From positions 62,001 through 126,000 of the forward strand of contig WBMZ01000342.1 in NCBI GenBank assembly GCA_013400975.1: a DNA stretch of 64,000 nt, in the 5' to 3' direction. Origin of the DNA: Atrichornis clamosus. Lineage: Eukaryota > Chordata > Aves > Passeriformes > Menuridae. Position 1 is the stretch's first letter. Each line of letters starts with the position of its first letter. A program made the translations under genes and the position numbers. Below, in pieces: positions 52,601 to 64,000 of this stretch. The notes under the pieces are model-generated. The model was not told where the DNA came from. It was given only the letters and a program-made list of their open reading frames with translations, and did not search any database.

Positions 52601-55600
52601 AGTGCTTTGTTTTTATCCATCCCACCTCATTTTGAGCTTGTAAATCCATGCTACAGCAATATTTCAGTTCTGCTTTGGGGACATGCTTTCAGAGCCTTTC
52701 TAAACTTCTTTTGAAATGGGAAGTTTCTCTGGACCCTGAAGTACTCTGAAACCAGAAACAAGCCAGTCTCTATCTCAGTCTCTCTCTGCTGTATCTCTAT
52801 AAACACATAACAGGTTCTTGCTATATGTTTTTGAAATAGATCATGTTCTTGTAAAACAAGATAATGTACTGGAAAAGTAGGGTTGCTGGACTTCGCTGGG
52901 TGTTGCAAATGCTGTAGCTTTTTCATATTTACTCCAGATTCTGTGTCAAAATAGCTTCTAAAAGGCTTAATGAAAAGGACACCAACCCCAGCTTTTCAGT
53001 AGCTACAGGAGTTATATGTGTGGGTAACACAGCAGAAAGTTCACCAGAAGTTTCTTTACCTTTGATTCTCTGTAACCTGTTCCCTTTTCCTTCAAGAGCA
53101 CTCCCGCTCTTGCTGGCTGAAGGCAAAGTATAAAGTTCTTCTTCATTTTCAAGTCCTTCCTTTAAACCAAGGGTGTCTACAGTGAATTGTTTAATGTATT
53201 GGTGAACACGACTTTGGATGGCATTTTGAAAGCGGTGTTATTTATTTCATTTTTTTTTATGTGGGTTGAGGTTTGGAGAGGGAGGGGTGTTTTCCCTAGT
53301 AGACCGTAATATTCTTCCAGTCCTTTAAATGTGACATCTCTTGATGTCCACAGTCAAATTGTCCTTTACCCCTTCATAGATGGTGGGACTATTTAGACCT
53401 TTGTGGTACTGCCAACTGTACAGTGAACTCTCTGTTACTCTGTGCAATATAAAATCAAATCAATTAGTTGTCTGGTTTTAATAACAATAATCGGTTTAGT
53501 GGGGATTTCTTTTGCCTAAATAAACAAAGTTATTTCAAATTAGGCCTGCACACAATCCACTGTCTTCAGATTTCTGTTCTTCTGTTCTGGTTTTCCATTT
53601 TTAATGGAGGTAATTAAGAAAGCTTAGGAACTAAAATTGTTGAGCACTCCCTTTTCTTGGTAAGAACACAATAAAACAAACAGTGTAAATTTTCTGAATG
53701 TTAGCACAATATGCTTTTAGTTAAAGTATAGGGAGGACTGTTATTATTCTACTCTTCACTTGCACTTCTACTTAGCTTTCCTTAAATATTGACATGCTTT
53801 TTACTAACAAGAACTTCTGGCTGGCTACTAATTGTGAAGATGGTGTCTAGTAGGGTTTTTCCTTTAAATAATTCCTAATTAGATTTTCAGAATTCTACTT
53901 GTATTTCTATATTCCCTGTCTAGTAATCTTTCAATCCCTTTACAAATGTTCTAAGTGTAGATATTTAGAAATTACTTTGATTAAATGCAGTCAGAAAAAT
54001 GATTTCTGAACGATTTGATCAGACAGTAGTATGTTAAAAGGCTAAGAAAAAAAATACTTTGAAAAACTTGCTTATAAATGTTCATCCACAGAACTATTAA
54101 AATATTCTGAAATAATTCCTGTTGATTTTGTGTTACTATTATCTCTGTACAATAGTCAGCATTACCAGCAGAAAACCTAATGTGAAGTTAAATGTTTTTG
54201 TAGAAGCATACATCTGGAGAAACTTTAATTTTTTAATCTAGAAATATGTCTTAATTCACATGTAGTGTAACATGCATGTTGATGCAAAGACAGATGAATA
54301 ACTGCGTGTTAAGTTAAAGCAATAGCACGGTTCCTTTGGAGTCAAGCAACAATGGTTAAGTAATCTATTTCTTCAGTTTTCAAAGGGTTTGAGTGCCAGA
54401 GCTATAGAGACACCAAGACCAGGACATTGTGGAAAAAAAATATTCAGTGTGCCAGTGTATATCTCTAGTACAACAATCAGCCTCATTATGTAGGTAATGA
54501 TTTATTTATATATATTTATCTGCCTACTTCTAACTAAACCAAAATTTTATGCTATTGTATCAGAAGGACAGAAACCTTGTATAAATTTGTATGTGTATAA
54601 GAACTATTTAGACAACTTAGATGACATGCTAAGAGAAAATTATCTTTTCTTAGTGGAATTTTTTAAATAATAAATACAGTTTAAGAATATATTTATAAAA
54701 TGTAAGATTTGTGCAAAGGGGAATAGTTTTTTTGTATGTCTGCATGACATCTGTACTTAATGATTTTATTTCCAAGACTGTTTAGCTGAAGCTCAGAAAT
54801 TAATCCCAAGAAATCTTTTTTTTCCTTTGACTTGCTTTCTGTTAATAAAAAATGAAGAAAAAATTATGCCCATGTGTTTCTTGCTTGTGGTTAGTCCAGT
54901 CATGCTTTTTCCAATATAGACCTTTTTTTAATGCTACACCACTACTAACTTTTTGAATTGCAGAAAATACTTTCATAAAGCATTGAAGTAAGGGAGACTT
55001 TTTAGCAGTTTTCTGGTTCTATTTCCATATGTACAGGATATTGCTTTGACGTATCAAAGACTTGGTTCTGCTGCAATCAGAAGGAGTGTGTACAAAAAGT
55101 AACTGGGGATGGGTTGGTAAAATACAACTGGAGAGGGCTGTGCAAGAGATTTAGGTTGCTTCCACCAAACAAGTGTTACATTCATTCCTGAAAGTCTCAG
55201 TCCTGGCTCTTTTGCTAGCTTTCACCAGTATGGCCTGCTTATCAAAGCACTTTATCAGTGGGGAAGGGATGTGGGTTAACCACTTCACTCAACTCGAACT
55301 TCCCAGCTAGCAGTCTGTCACCCAACAGCTGTTTTTCAATACGTACACTATGTGCTGTGGAGCTGCCTCAGAACTCATGACAAGAACAGCATTGTACTAT
55401 GAGGTTTGTTCATGTTTGGGGTTTGTTTCCTATAAGCTTAAAGGGAAACGAATCCAGGCGTGACTCCAAGGCTTTTTTTTTTTTTTTTTTAAAGCTGTTT
55501 TCCCCATTACAGCTCAGCATGTGCATATGTGTGCACATTTAATATATGCAAAATCCACACTGTGGATTTCAGAGCACTGGTACGGGGTTTTTGCTTGCTG

Positions 55601-56734
55601 GTAAAACCCCAGCCCTTGGCATGTCCCCTTTCTGGACAGAGTTAGCACGTGTGTTTCGAGTGCTAATGTAGCAGACCAGATCAATCAGTATTTCTATGAG
55701 TGGTACATCTTTAACATAGATATAGGTTGTGAATGTGTGTGCTTACATTTCTATTTATTTCCATTCCATTTTAAAATGTAGTTATATTGGAAATAGAAAT
55801 AGATTCAAAGGTAGACGGAGTTCAAACAATTTTTGAGGGGCAGGTTCGGAGTGCTTTTAGAGTGGGGAAACTAAGGCCCCATTTCTGTCAATGTTTGCTT
55901 TTTTACTTAAGCACAAGTTAAATATCTAGCCTTCATTGGAGTGAACGTAACCCTCTGAAAATGCATTGGTTTAGTGCAGTTTTGGGGAAAGTGGTGGAGA
56001 AAGACTTAATACCATGCCTGCACTTCAGAATTGAAGTGCGATGGTGAAACCGCTGAGTTACCTACAAGCTGCCCCTGGGCCTGGAGACCCCAGAAAACAG
56101 AGGTCCAGTGTGGGGAATGCAGGGGATCCGCACAGCAAACCTAAACCCGAGTATCTGGAAACCTGTGGGGCGGCAGGGTAGATTAATAGACCACCCAGTA
56201 GTTCAGAGGGTCTTGGGTGGATTAAAAAACAGAGGAACAGCAAGGGTTTTCTTTAGCTCTGTGCTAGAGGGAGGTGTGTGGGATGGAAGTGGACACTGGG
56301 TATTTATTAATCACCTCCTGTATTAGCCAGAGGTTAATACAGAAGCGTAAAATCCAAGCAAAGTTCATGTTATTTGTTGAAAATACCTTCTTCATTCTCA
56401 GTGGGTGCCCACAGCACTGGGGGGCTTCACTAGAGTAAGGGCTGGTGTGTTGCTCTGTCCCCTGCTGTTCCACTCCCCATTTCTCCCCCTTACCCTGTAC
56501 ACTGACTGGCCTTGAGCTCATAAATGCTCTGTAAAACTTTCAAGCTGCCCCAGTCCTCAGGAGATTAATAATTGCAGAAAGAAAGTCGCAGGAGTGGAAT
56601 GCTGTTCTGCCAGGACAAATCCCACCAGGGTGGTGATGAGGGCAGGTTTGGCTCCAGTGTCCCTCTGAAGCTTGTCAGGCTTTTATGTCTCTCTGCTGGG
56701 TGAAGTTCGCTGGCTGACTGCTGATTTTTGGCAG
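49683..56734 (+). other. GMDS: GMDS intron, 7 kb
   Basis: Mostly AT-rich with an 18-nt T run at 55473-55490. A moderately GC-rich stretch at about 56040-56280 could be an unrecognised repeat; I cannot name it. I searched this part for additional exons that might precede the candidate exons at 56735-57332 and found no convincing one. The frame at 52213-52635 has no domain or splice context. Confidence 0.55.
55473..55490. repeat. Poly-T run (18 nt)
   Basis: Uninterrupted T run followed by AAAG. No associated retrosequence was recognised. Confidence 0.8.
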
Positions 56735-56800
56735 GCGACAGTGTAACGCTTCACCTTGCAGACCACAGGCATCCCAAGAGAAGATCATCCCTGCACCACT
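56735..56800 (+). CDS. Candidate small exon upstream of a membrane-anchor exon (hypothetical)
   Basis: A 66-nt segment bounded by a T-rich acceptor (TGATTTTTGGCAG, AG at 56733-56734) and a strong GTGAGT donor at 56801. Read with two bases completing an earlier codon, it is open for 21 codons beginning DSVTLHLADHRHP and ending one base into a codon, so it is a symmetric phase 1-1 exon. Its exit phase matches the entry phase of the segment at 57193-57332. That agreement has a one-in-three chance of arising at random. DSVTL recalls the start of immunoglobulin-type strands, but the exon is too short to call a domain. A competing reading uses the acceptor at 56760-56761 and stays open to 56943, but its exit phase does not fit the downstream exon. 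Very tentative. Confidence 0.2.
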
Positions 56801-57192
56801 GTGAGTGTTTTGAATCTCGTGATGCTACAGTCTTCTGAACACTTTCTGTTCAGTCACCTTGATGGCAAAGCTAAGTCTCAGGCTGTGGTTCATGGTTCCT
56901 CCTGGAACAGTTTTGTGATGACTTTCCAAAACTGTCTTTCTATGTGAGGAAAATTTGTCATCAGAAGGGTTTTCCTGGGGATAGAGGAGGAGGGAGGAGC
57001 AGGGAGTGTTAAATATTCAACTTGTTCAGAATTTCAGCATTTGCATGGGGATACCATTGAAGTCTAGAAACAATTTACTTTGGTTACTTTGACAGAAGTG
57101 TGACAAATCCTGTTAATGAGTTATATATCAGTCGCTGAACTTGTGCAAATGTGTTCTGTTACCAGACAGTGTTTTCATTCCTTTCCTTACAG

Positions 57193-57332
57193 ATAGCAAA
57201 TTAGTAAGAAATGTGAAAGAGTGGAAAACTTTAATTTTAGTACTGATTGCTGGATCCATTGTGCTTATAAGTGTAATAAGTAACATTCTTTTAATGTCTT
57301 GGATCCAGAAGACTTCCAAAAAAACCACCTAA
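57193..57332 (+). CDS. Candidate terminal exon: transmembrane anchor with KKXX tail (hypothetical)
   Basis: Preceded by a very good acceptor (TTTTCATTCCTTTCCTTACAG, AG at 57191-57192), this segment is open only in the phase that needs one base from an earlier exon. It encodes 45 residues to a TAA at 57330: a charged juxtamembrane stretch (SKLVRNVKEWK), about 22 hydrophobic residues typical of a membrane span (TLILVLIAGSIVLIS onward), and a short basic tail WIQKTSKKTT. The last four residues, KKTT, fit the dilysine KKXX signal that returns type I membrane proteins to the ER. A phase-1 intron before a membrane exon is common in receptor and Ig-superfamily genes. I do not recognise the protein, no full set of exons was found, and the next canonical AATAAA is far away at about 59108. 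It may be a decayed or chance exon. Confidence 0.3.
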
Positions 57333-60300
57333 AATACTCATTTTATATTAATCCAGGGAACTCATCAGAACTATTTGATATGACTCTATAAACCTTGTAT
57401 TCTACAAGATGGGGAAGAAAGTGCAAATATGCTTCCAAGAGCTTGAAACAGTGACTGAGGCTATCAGTGACTAAATCAGGACAAGATGGATTTACACAGC
57501 TGCAATGGAAATACTTTGAAGGAGTTATTACCTAGGATACAGTGCTCTACAACCTGTACTCAAAAAAAGGCCTGGGCATCTCTAGCTTTTGAAGTACCTC
57601 TTACCAGAAGGATATTATATCTGCTGTCAAATTGCTACCTAGACACTTCCTGAAATATTTCTTCAATACAGTTTATTTTGCCCAGTGTAACTTCCCAAAG
57701 TATTTGTGGACTATATCCCTCACAGCGTCCCCCATCCAGCCACTGCAGTGGCATAGCTGCTGCAGTAGATGTGATTGGACAGCCCTTGCAAGGACGTGGT
57801 CTAAGAAGCAGCTGCGCTATAGAAATTTTTGCTATCTCTAGCTGACTTAAAGAGTTTCACATGGTTATCAACAATATTCATTAATTTAGTATGCTTTTAA
57901 ATTTCTGAAGGAGGCGTTCAATTTAATTACTTTAAATTGTGTGGACCAAGAGAAATAGTGGCCCAGGGTGAGTTGTTAGCAGACCTCATGCCAAAAGGAA
58001 GTCACTTTCTGTGGATTGCTCTACTGCTCTTTATTTCAGATTGTCAAACACATTTTACAAGTGTGTATCATACCTCCAAAGCAGGAGGAGATAAACGTGA
58101 GGCAGGTGAATATCATCGGTTCAGAGGAACAAAGTGTTACCCATTTTCAAAGGTTAGCAAAACCAGGAAGAACAAAGAATTATATATTTTTACACTAGTC
58201 TATATGTTTCGACGTTCAAGACAGGTGTAGTGATTTGAATGTGGGGATTTCCTTTCATCATTGCGCTTCCAAATTAATGTTTGGTTTGGTGGTCCATGTA
58301 TTTGGTGAGTTTAATGCGCATATAACCGACTCTAGCTAATGATTTTTGTAAAAGTTTAGTTCAGACTAGATACACATATAATGGAACTAAAACTGACAGA
58401 TACCCTAAACTTTGAAATAGAACCATAAAGGAAAATATCCCAATTGGTCACCACATGGGGAGTCTAGATGACCCAGATAAAGGGGCATTAAGACAGGGCC
58501 ATCTTCACATGAGTCACAACAGTCTTTCCTCTGTACAGTGAGCCCCAGACAGGAAGTTGGAAGTCAGAGGGGCAAGGAAAAAGGATTATAGACCAGGACT
58601 CACCTCAGAAGTCAAGCTTGGTTTTTAAGTTAATTGTTTGACTGAAACCTGTTATTTTTTAATAATATGAGGAAACAACTGGTGACTTGCCACAGTAGAG
58701 ATGGAGCAAGATTTTTCTGCTGAGACTTAGACTGATATAACTCCATCAGAAATTTCAGAGAAATAGAGACTGTGTCAGAAAGATGAATGTATTTTTAAAT
58801 AGCTATACCTTAAAGGATAAGGGCAAGTCCCAATGATCGGGAGTCTTGAGTATTTAGAGGGCCCGGTGACAACCTTGGGAAGTAAGTGGGATTATAGCAG
58901 GCTAATATACCTTGAGCCATGTCCACTGCAAAAAAGTACAGTGATGAAACTTGGTGAACCCTGAGATTTAGGAAAATGACCTTTGGATCCAGGAAATAAT
59001 TTCTTCTACCTCCCTGCCAAGCAGATTGTAAATAGAGAGTTTAGTTGTTTGCTGGTTATAAGATGTAGATATAACTTGTTTATACCTGATAACGGGTATA
59101 TATCATAAATAAAATTATGGCCTGCCGTGTTTTAGTCCCATGTTAAGTTATCTCCTTCTTTATGATGTATGAGCTAGTAATTGGAAAGGATTAAATCTGA
59201 GAGCAAGTATTAATTTTTTTCCCTGATAGATTCATTCATCTAATTTTGAAACAAATGCTAAATCCTGCATTTTCAAGCTGTACAGACCATGCAGGAGGTT
59301 GTTCTCAAGGGTATTTATAGCACAGTAGAAGTCTTCAAGAGGGTTAATTCTCTATGATTCTGCATGCTGTATAAAGATGGCTGTGGGTGGTGATAGATTC
59401 CTTTGGACACGTGTGCTTGGATATTGCATCAATACACCTAGATTTTTATTAACACCTTGTTAACTTAAGAGCTGTCCAGAAAAGATTAATATGTTTTTCA
59501 GAAAGGAAAATTTATTGTTTAATTTTACCCTGCTGATTTTTATTATTGACAAGTTGTGAGAAGTGGAGGTTAAACTGAAACTTTTTTATACCCCAGAGCA
59601 TGACCATTAATTTCTTTTTAAAAAGCTTGTCAAAACACAACAATCTCATCTTTCTTTTTGCAGGGCAAATACATTAATAAAGTGGTATATTCCCCAATGC
59701 ATCACCAGTTGTAATTTATTATAAACTATGAATTATTTTAGCTGTTAAAATATTACCTTGCAATATAAAGAAACTGCTAAAAAAATTAAATTAAAATAGA
59801 GACAAAATTCTTTTTTATATTGTGTTGAATGTCAGAAGTGAGCTGTGGGTGCTCCTGAAGGAAGTGGAGATTGAATACAGAATTTCCTTTGTATCTGGAG
59901 CAGCGAACAAGTGATGATTTGTCTAGGCCTATTGTTTCAAAATTATTGTCAAGACACAAAGGGTTGCAGAGTGTCCTTTGGAGAATCTAATTCATTTTGT
60001 TACTCCTGCAGATGTGAAAGAAGTTCTTTCTTTAGCAGGTTACCTTTTGAAAAGAGTAACACTCCAAGCTTCACCACCTTCCCTTTAGGAAGTGCTCTCC
60101 AAACAGCCGAAGGGAAACAGAAGAACATTTTTGCTGCTGTGACTAAATGGAGGTCTTGTTCAAGTATTTGGCTTGCTTCAATATCTATCCCCTCCTCACC
60201 CAACTTAAAGGTTTACCTGGGCTGCAGGACAAAAATAACACTGAATTCCTTGCCAACCACTGCAGCCTTTCTTTTAGCTGCCTGCTGCTGGTTCAAGTTA

Positions 60301-63300
60301 GAGCTCTCCTGGAAGTGGAGGCTCTGAGGCTCCATCACCTGTGCTCCTTTCACAGCACCTTTCCCAGCTACAGTCTGTCTTTTGGTCATTTCTGCTATTT
60401 CATTTCCTGTTAAATGTAGCTGTTGATTGATTCATCCAGTCAGTCACAAACCCTGTTTTGTAGCTTGGTTACTTTTAATTAAGATTTGCCAGTAATGTTA
60501 TGACTAGACTGTGTTGCCTCTATGTGAGATAAAGGAGTGTTGCATGTTCTTGCATTCTTGACCTCAGATGCTACTTTATTCATATTGTAAAATAGCACGA
60601 CTGCCTCTGTGTTTAAAATGTCCCCAGAAAATGCATGTCCAAAGTAAAGGTGAGCCATTTGAGTACTTCTCAAGCTTGGTTTTGTCATAATACCTGAACT
60701 CACTATCTTTGCTTATTGTTCAGTTATGTCTCACAATTTATGATGCTTCTGGTAGAGACAAAGGTTTCCCTGCAGAATCTCAAATTCTGAAATGCAAGAC
60801 ATCTTGTTCCGCTTTGGTCTTTTTTTTTTTTTCCCCTTCTGCCTGTGATCCTTTCATGGCCTTTCATCTTTCCTTTTTTTGCCTTTTGTCTTTTCCATCA
60901 GCTTCTTCCCTTTTGTTTTTTTCTGTTGTTCCTTCCACCTTGGTGCTTTCTACACCATCCCTGTACATTATCTCTCCTTCCCAAACATTGAGACTGCATT
61001 TCCGAACATCATCAGGTTAATTCTCACACTTTTGATCAGTGCTTCCCTCCTAGCTTTGCTCACACGCTTCTTCCAAAGCCGGGAGGAAAGTGTGAGGAGG
61101 TCAGACAGTCCAGAGAGCAGCATCCTGAGATACGGTCAGGAAAATGGCTTAATCACAGGACATCCCATGAAATGCAGACCACTTGAGAACTCGAGTCACA
61201 GCCTTTAGAACCTTAAAGGGTTGTAACATCTGTAATTGCTTCTTGTGTGCGCACAGTTTTGGTAGCTTTCACTTTGGTTGTCTGAATGCGGGTTTAATTT
61301 CTGCCAGATACTTCAAAGAGCTCTCTGCAAACATGCTCAAAAGGGAGAAACCCCTCCTCATACTTATTAACTTCTTTTGTTTTTTTCTTGCTTGTTGCTT
61401 CCCCATAAGCTTCTAAATATATACAACATTTACAGGCATCTCTATTCTTCTTTCAGTCAGTGTTTAGGTGCATTTCTTGTTTAGTTAAACATGTATTTTG
61501 CTTCCTTAAATGTATTATTTATCTGACAAATTCTATTGGTTTATTTGGAACCCTTACAACCTGAAGGGCAAACACGTATTTTGGCATGGCAGTAGTTTAG
61601 AAAACATGTATTATTTACCCATCAGAAAGTAATGGGTCCTGAGGAGCCATTATGGTCCAGCTTGTAAATCCTTCTCAATTTGCATATTATTGACCCAATA
61701 GACAGTAACAACTCTTGGGACCTGTTGTGGTCTATCCATATTCATTTGGTTGCCATACATGTGTGTAAAGTCTGCTTGCTGGAAATCCTTACAAATACTT
61801 GATTGAAAAAAAATATATACAGAAAGTTATATTTAAAAATTAAATTGCTTGGTCAGTTTTAATTTCCCTCTTTCCTTCTCTCCCATAAATACCTAGAGAC
61901 ACTTTTAAGGAAAATTGTTTGTTTTGGAATTACACAAGCACCCAGAAGAGCTTTATCCTAGTAATTATTTCTTTTTAAAAAACCCAACACTTATGTAATA
62001 TAATACACAGTCTGACTTTTGCTGAATTTTAAAAAAAATGTTTTAATGCCAAGTTTCAGGCTAACTTTTTACAGCTGAATAATAAAGATTAAACACATGA
62101 GTGTATAATGGAAATGTTGACACCTCCAAGGCTAGTGGAACTAATGATTTTTGTGTAATGAGACTTTTTAGGGCTAGATGTTTTGAATCTTACTCAAACC
62201 ATTTCTTTAAAACCAAAATCACTGCAGATAACATGGAAGTGTTGTGTGTGATCCAAAAAAAGGTGTCACCATCACCAGAACTGTCAGGCTCTGGCATCCA
62301 AGAAAAAAAGCTGGTGGTATTCCTGGTATTTTGAGTATACTCAGTGTGTGTCTGAGCCTACACTCCTGATTTTGTTACACTTGTATCTGCAACATTGTGG
62401 AAGAGGATAAATAAGGGTTAGGGCCCCTCTGGTACGCAGTTGTTCATAACTCCATGCCACAGCAATTTCCCTGTGCAGCTTATTAATGTTTTGAAGACTG
62501 GGTAGGAAGTTTGTTTTTAAAGTGTGAAAAAGGGCAGTGAAAAAAGGAGAAGGCGGCTGACTTTTGTGGTGTAAGGAGTGCAAGCCTCGTTCTTGCCTGT
62601 TACACAGAGGTGAATATCTGTTTTAGCTGTGTCCATTGATGTTCATCTGGGAAACAGTGCATAGCATTTGTTAAGGAGCTCTTAGCCTGGATGTGCCAAG
62701 TAGCTCACAGAGAGCCGGGCACCACCGAGAACAGGGCACAGCTGGATGTGCTGTCCAAGCTGCAGTGAACAAGTGTGCCTGCTTCTCTCAACCATTTGTA
62801 AGCCAGCACTCTGCTGTGTCTGCTCAGGGTTTTAAGCCAGGCAGAATTTGTGGTCATCCTAAAGACTCTGGAGGGGGCAGGGAAAAAAATCATCCTTTGA
62901 AACTCACTGTGTTTTATGATGTTGTAATAATAATGTATGGGAACACCGAATCCTGTAATTCCTGAAGGGCAATAGGAAGCTCGATTTTTAAAATTAACTG
63001 TTGGGTTTTTTTTAAAAGCAATGAGCTCACCCTTCTACCTGAATCTGAACGTGCATATAAACAGATTTACGTATTTATTTAAAGAATCTGTGTGTGCATG
63101 TGTGTGTATGTATGTTTTAAACTAATTATATTGTTATTAAGGATTTCTGTACATTGTTACTCACTGCCTTTTTCAGTCTTAAAGCAATTTTTCTGGGACT
63201 ATATGCATGATAGGCATTCTCCTGAGCTTCAGTGGTCTAGTAATATGTACTCATAGAAGAGTGAAATGAGAGTATAGCAAAACATTCTATACTTTCTATT

Positions 63301-64000
63301 TTTATTTAAAATTTGTGGTCAGGTAGTCAATCCTTCCTGCAAAGCAGAATCTGTTCTTTATTACATGTTTAAACAAATGACAGATTTCTAATGGAAAATA
63401 ATAATCACTTTGTGATGGTTTATTAAACTTGAAGAGAGAAATTTGCAAATCCTTAGAAGACCTTAAGCCTGGCTAGCCTCTCTAGCTGTGAAATTTAGCT
63501 TGAAGAAGAAAATGTCAAATATTACAATCAGTCACTCTTGCTGCCCAAAACCACTGCTATTGTCTCAGGACTACATGTAAAATCATCAGTCTGTAATTAT
63601 ATCTCTTTCCACAGAGCACGGTAATCAGTGTTTGCTAATCTCCATTATACATTCATAAATCAGTTTTAAAAAGAGGTTGAGGACATTTATTTGCAGGCTG
63701 TTTATTTTAAAGTTCTTTACAGGTAATCCACAAGAAGATGACTTCTGCCAAAGCTGGAGAAGTCTATTACTTTTTCTGTAGACTTTGCTTATCATTAATA
63801 GAAAGCAGCATGTGTACATCCTGCAAACTCATTTCCTTATTTAAAGTGGGCATCCTTCCTTTACTGAGATATGCTTCCTCTTTTAATACAGGACTGAGGA
63901 TGAAGCCTTTGTAAGTCCTTAAAGGCACATCCCTTCCAAATGACCTTTTGTCCCATGCTAGTAAGTTGCATTGTTTAGTCGACTCCCTGTTCAGTGCAGC
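57333..64000 (+). other. GMDS: GMDS intron continuing to window end
   Basis: No exon of GMDS was recognised before the window ends. The sequence is AT-rich with short T-rich tracts, a GT-type microsatellite at 63088-63116 and somewhat GC-richer patches near 60000-60370 and 62680-62890 that I cannot classify. Several frames of 60-140 codons occur but overlap each other in different frames and show no domain, signal peptide or splice context. Confidence 0.55.
63088..63116. repeat. TG-rich microsatellite
   Basis: TGTGTGTGCATGTGTGTGTATGTATGT, an interrupted (TG)n tract. Confidence 0.8.

Noticed and set aside
52213..52635. 140-codon frame on the plus strand
   Set aside because: No recognisable domain, amino-acid make-up like random sequence, and no supporting splice or polyadenylation signals.
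59911..60327. 138-codon frame on the plus strand
   Set aside because: Overlaps open frames in the other phase and on the opposite strand. The peptide is Ser/Cys/Leu-rich without domain logic. Considered chance.
1..64000. Prokaryotic-type features, CRISPR arrays, rRNA genes, endogenous retrovirus coding regions
   Set aside because: None seen. Intron-exon structure, CR1 elements and composition are those of an animal nuclear genome, and no gag/pol/env-like coding stretch was recognised.

Overview
The window is vertebrate nuclear DNA, AT-rich and almost entirely non-coding. Fragments of CR1 LINEs in both orientations indicate a bird or another sauropsid. A SINE-like element with a tRNA-Ile-derived head and a CR1-like tail at about 8.5 kb resembles the TguSINE1 type known from zebra finch. 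That points to a songbird or relative, but this is inferred from recalled consensus sequences and not from a search.

The only gene recognised with confidence is GMDS (GDP-mannose 4,6-dehydratase), read on the + strand. Two consecutive internal exons are present, at 3147-3234 and 6862-6971. They have canonical splice sites and matching phases, and together encode 66 residues equivalent to human residues 50-115. These form part of the NADP-binding Rossmann half of the enzyme. The start codon and glycine-rich loop must lie upstream of the window, and the catalytic exons downstream.

Layout: 1-3146 is upstream intron with one CR1 fragment; 3235-6861 is a short intron; 6972-64000 is more than 57 kb of one very large intron. 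The large intron carries the tRNA-Ile SINE (about 8.5 kb), a composite CR1 block (10.4-11.1 kb), four further CR1 ends (22.5, 23.9, 38.6 and 49.6 kb), several A/C- or G/T-biased simple tracts, and some stretches that look like conserved regulatory elements. The best of these are at 14.3 kb, 19.4 kb and 29.8-30.1 kb. In other vertebrates GMDS introns lie in the regulatory neighbourhood of the FOXQ1/FOXF2/FOXC1 cluster, so enhancers here would not be surprising; this is inference.

The most unusual unexplained signal is at 56.7-57.3 kb. A 66-nt open segment and a 140-nt segment, both bounded by good splice signals in compatible phase, would encode the C-terminus of a single-pass membrane protein ending in a KKXX-type ER-retrieval tail. 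I do not recognise the protein, and it remains a hypothesis. No bacterial-type features, CRISPR arrays, rRNA genes or functional tRNA genes were seen.
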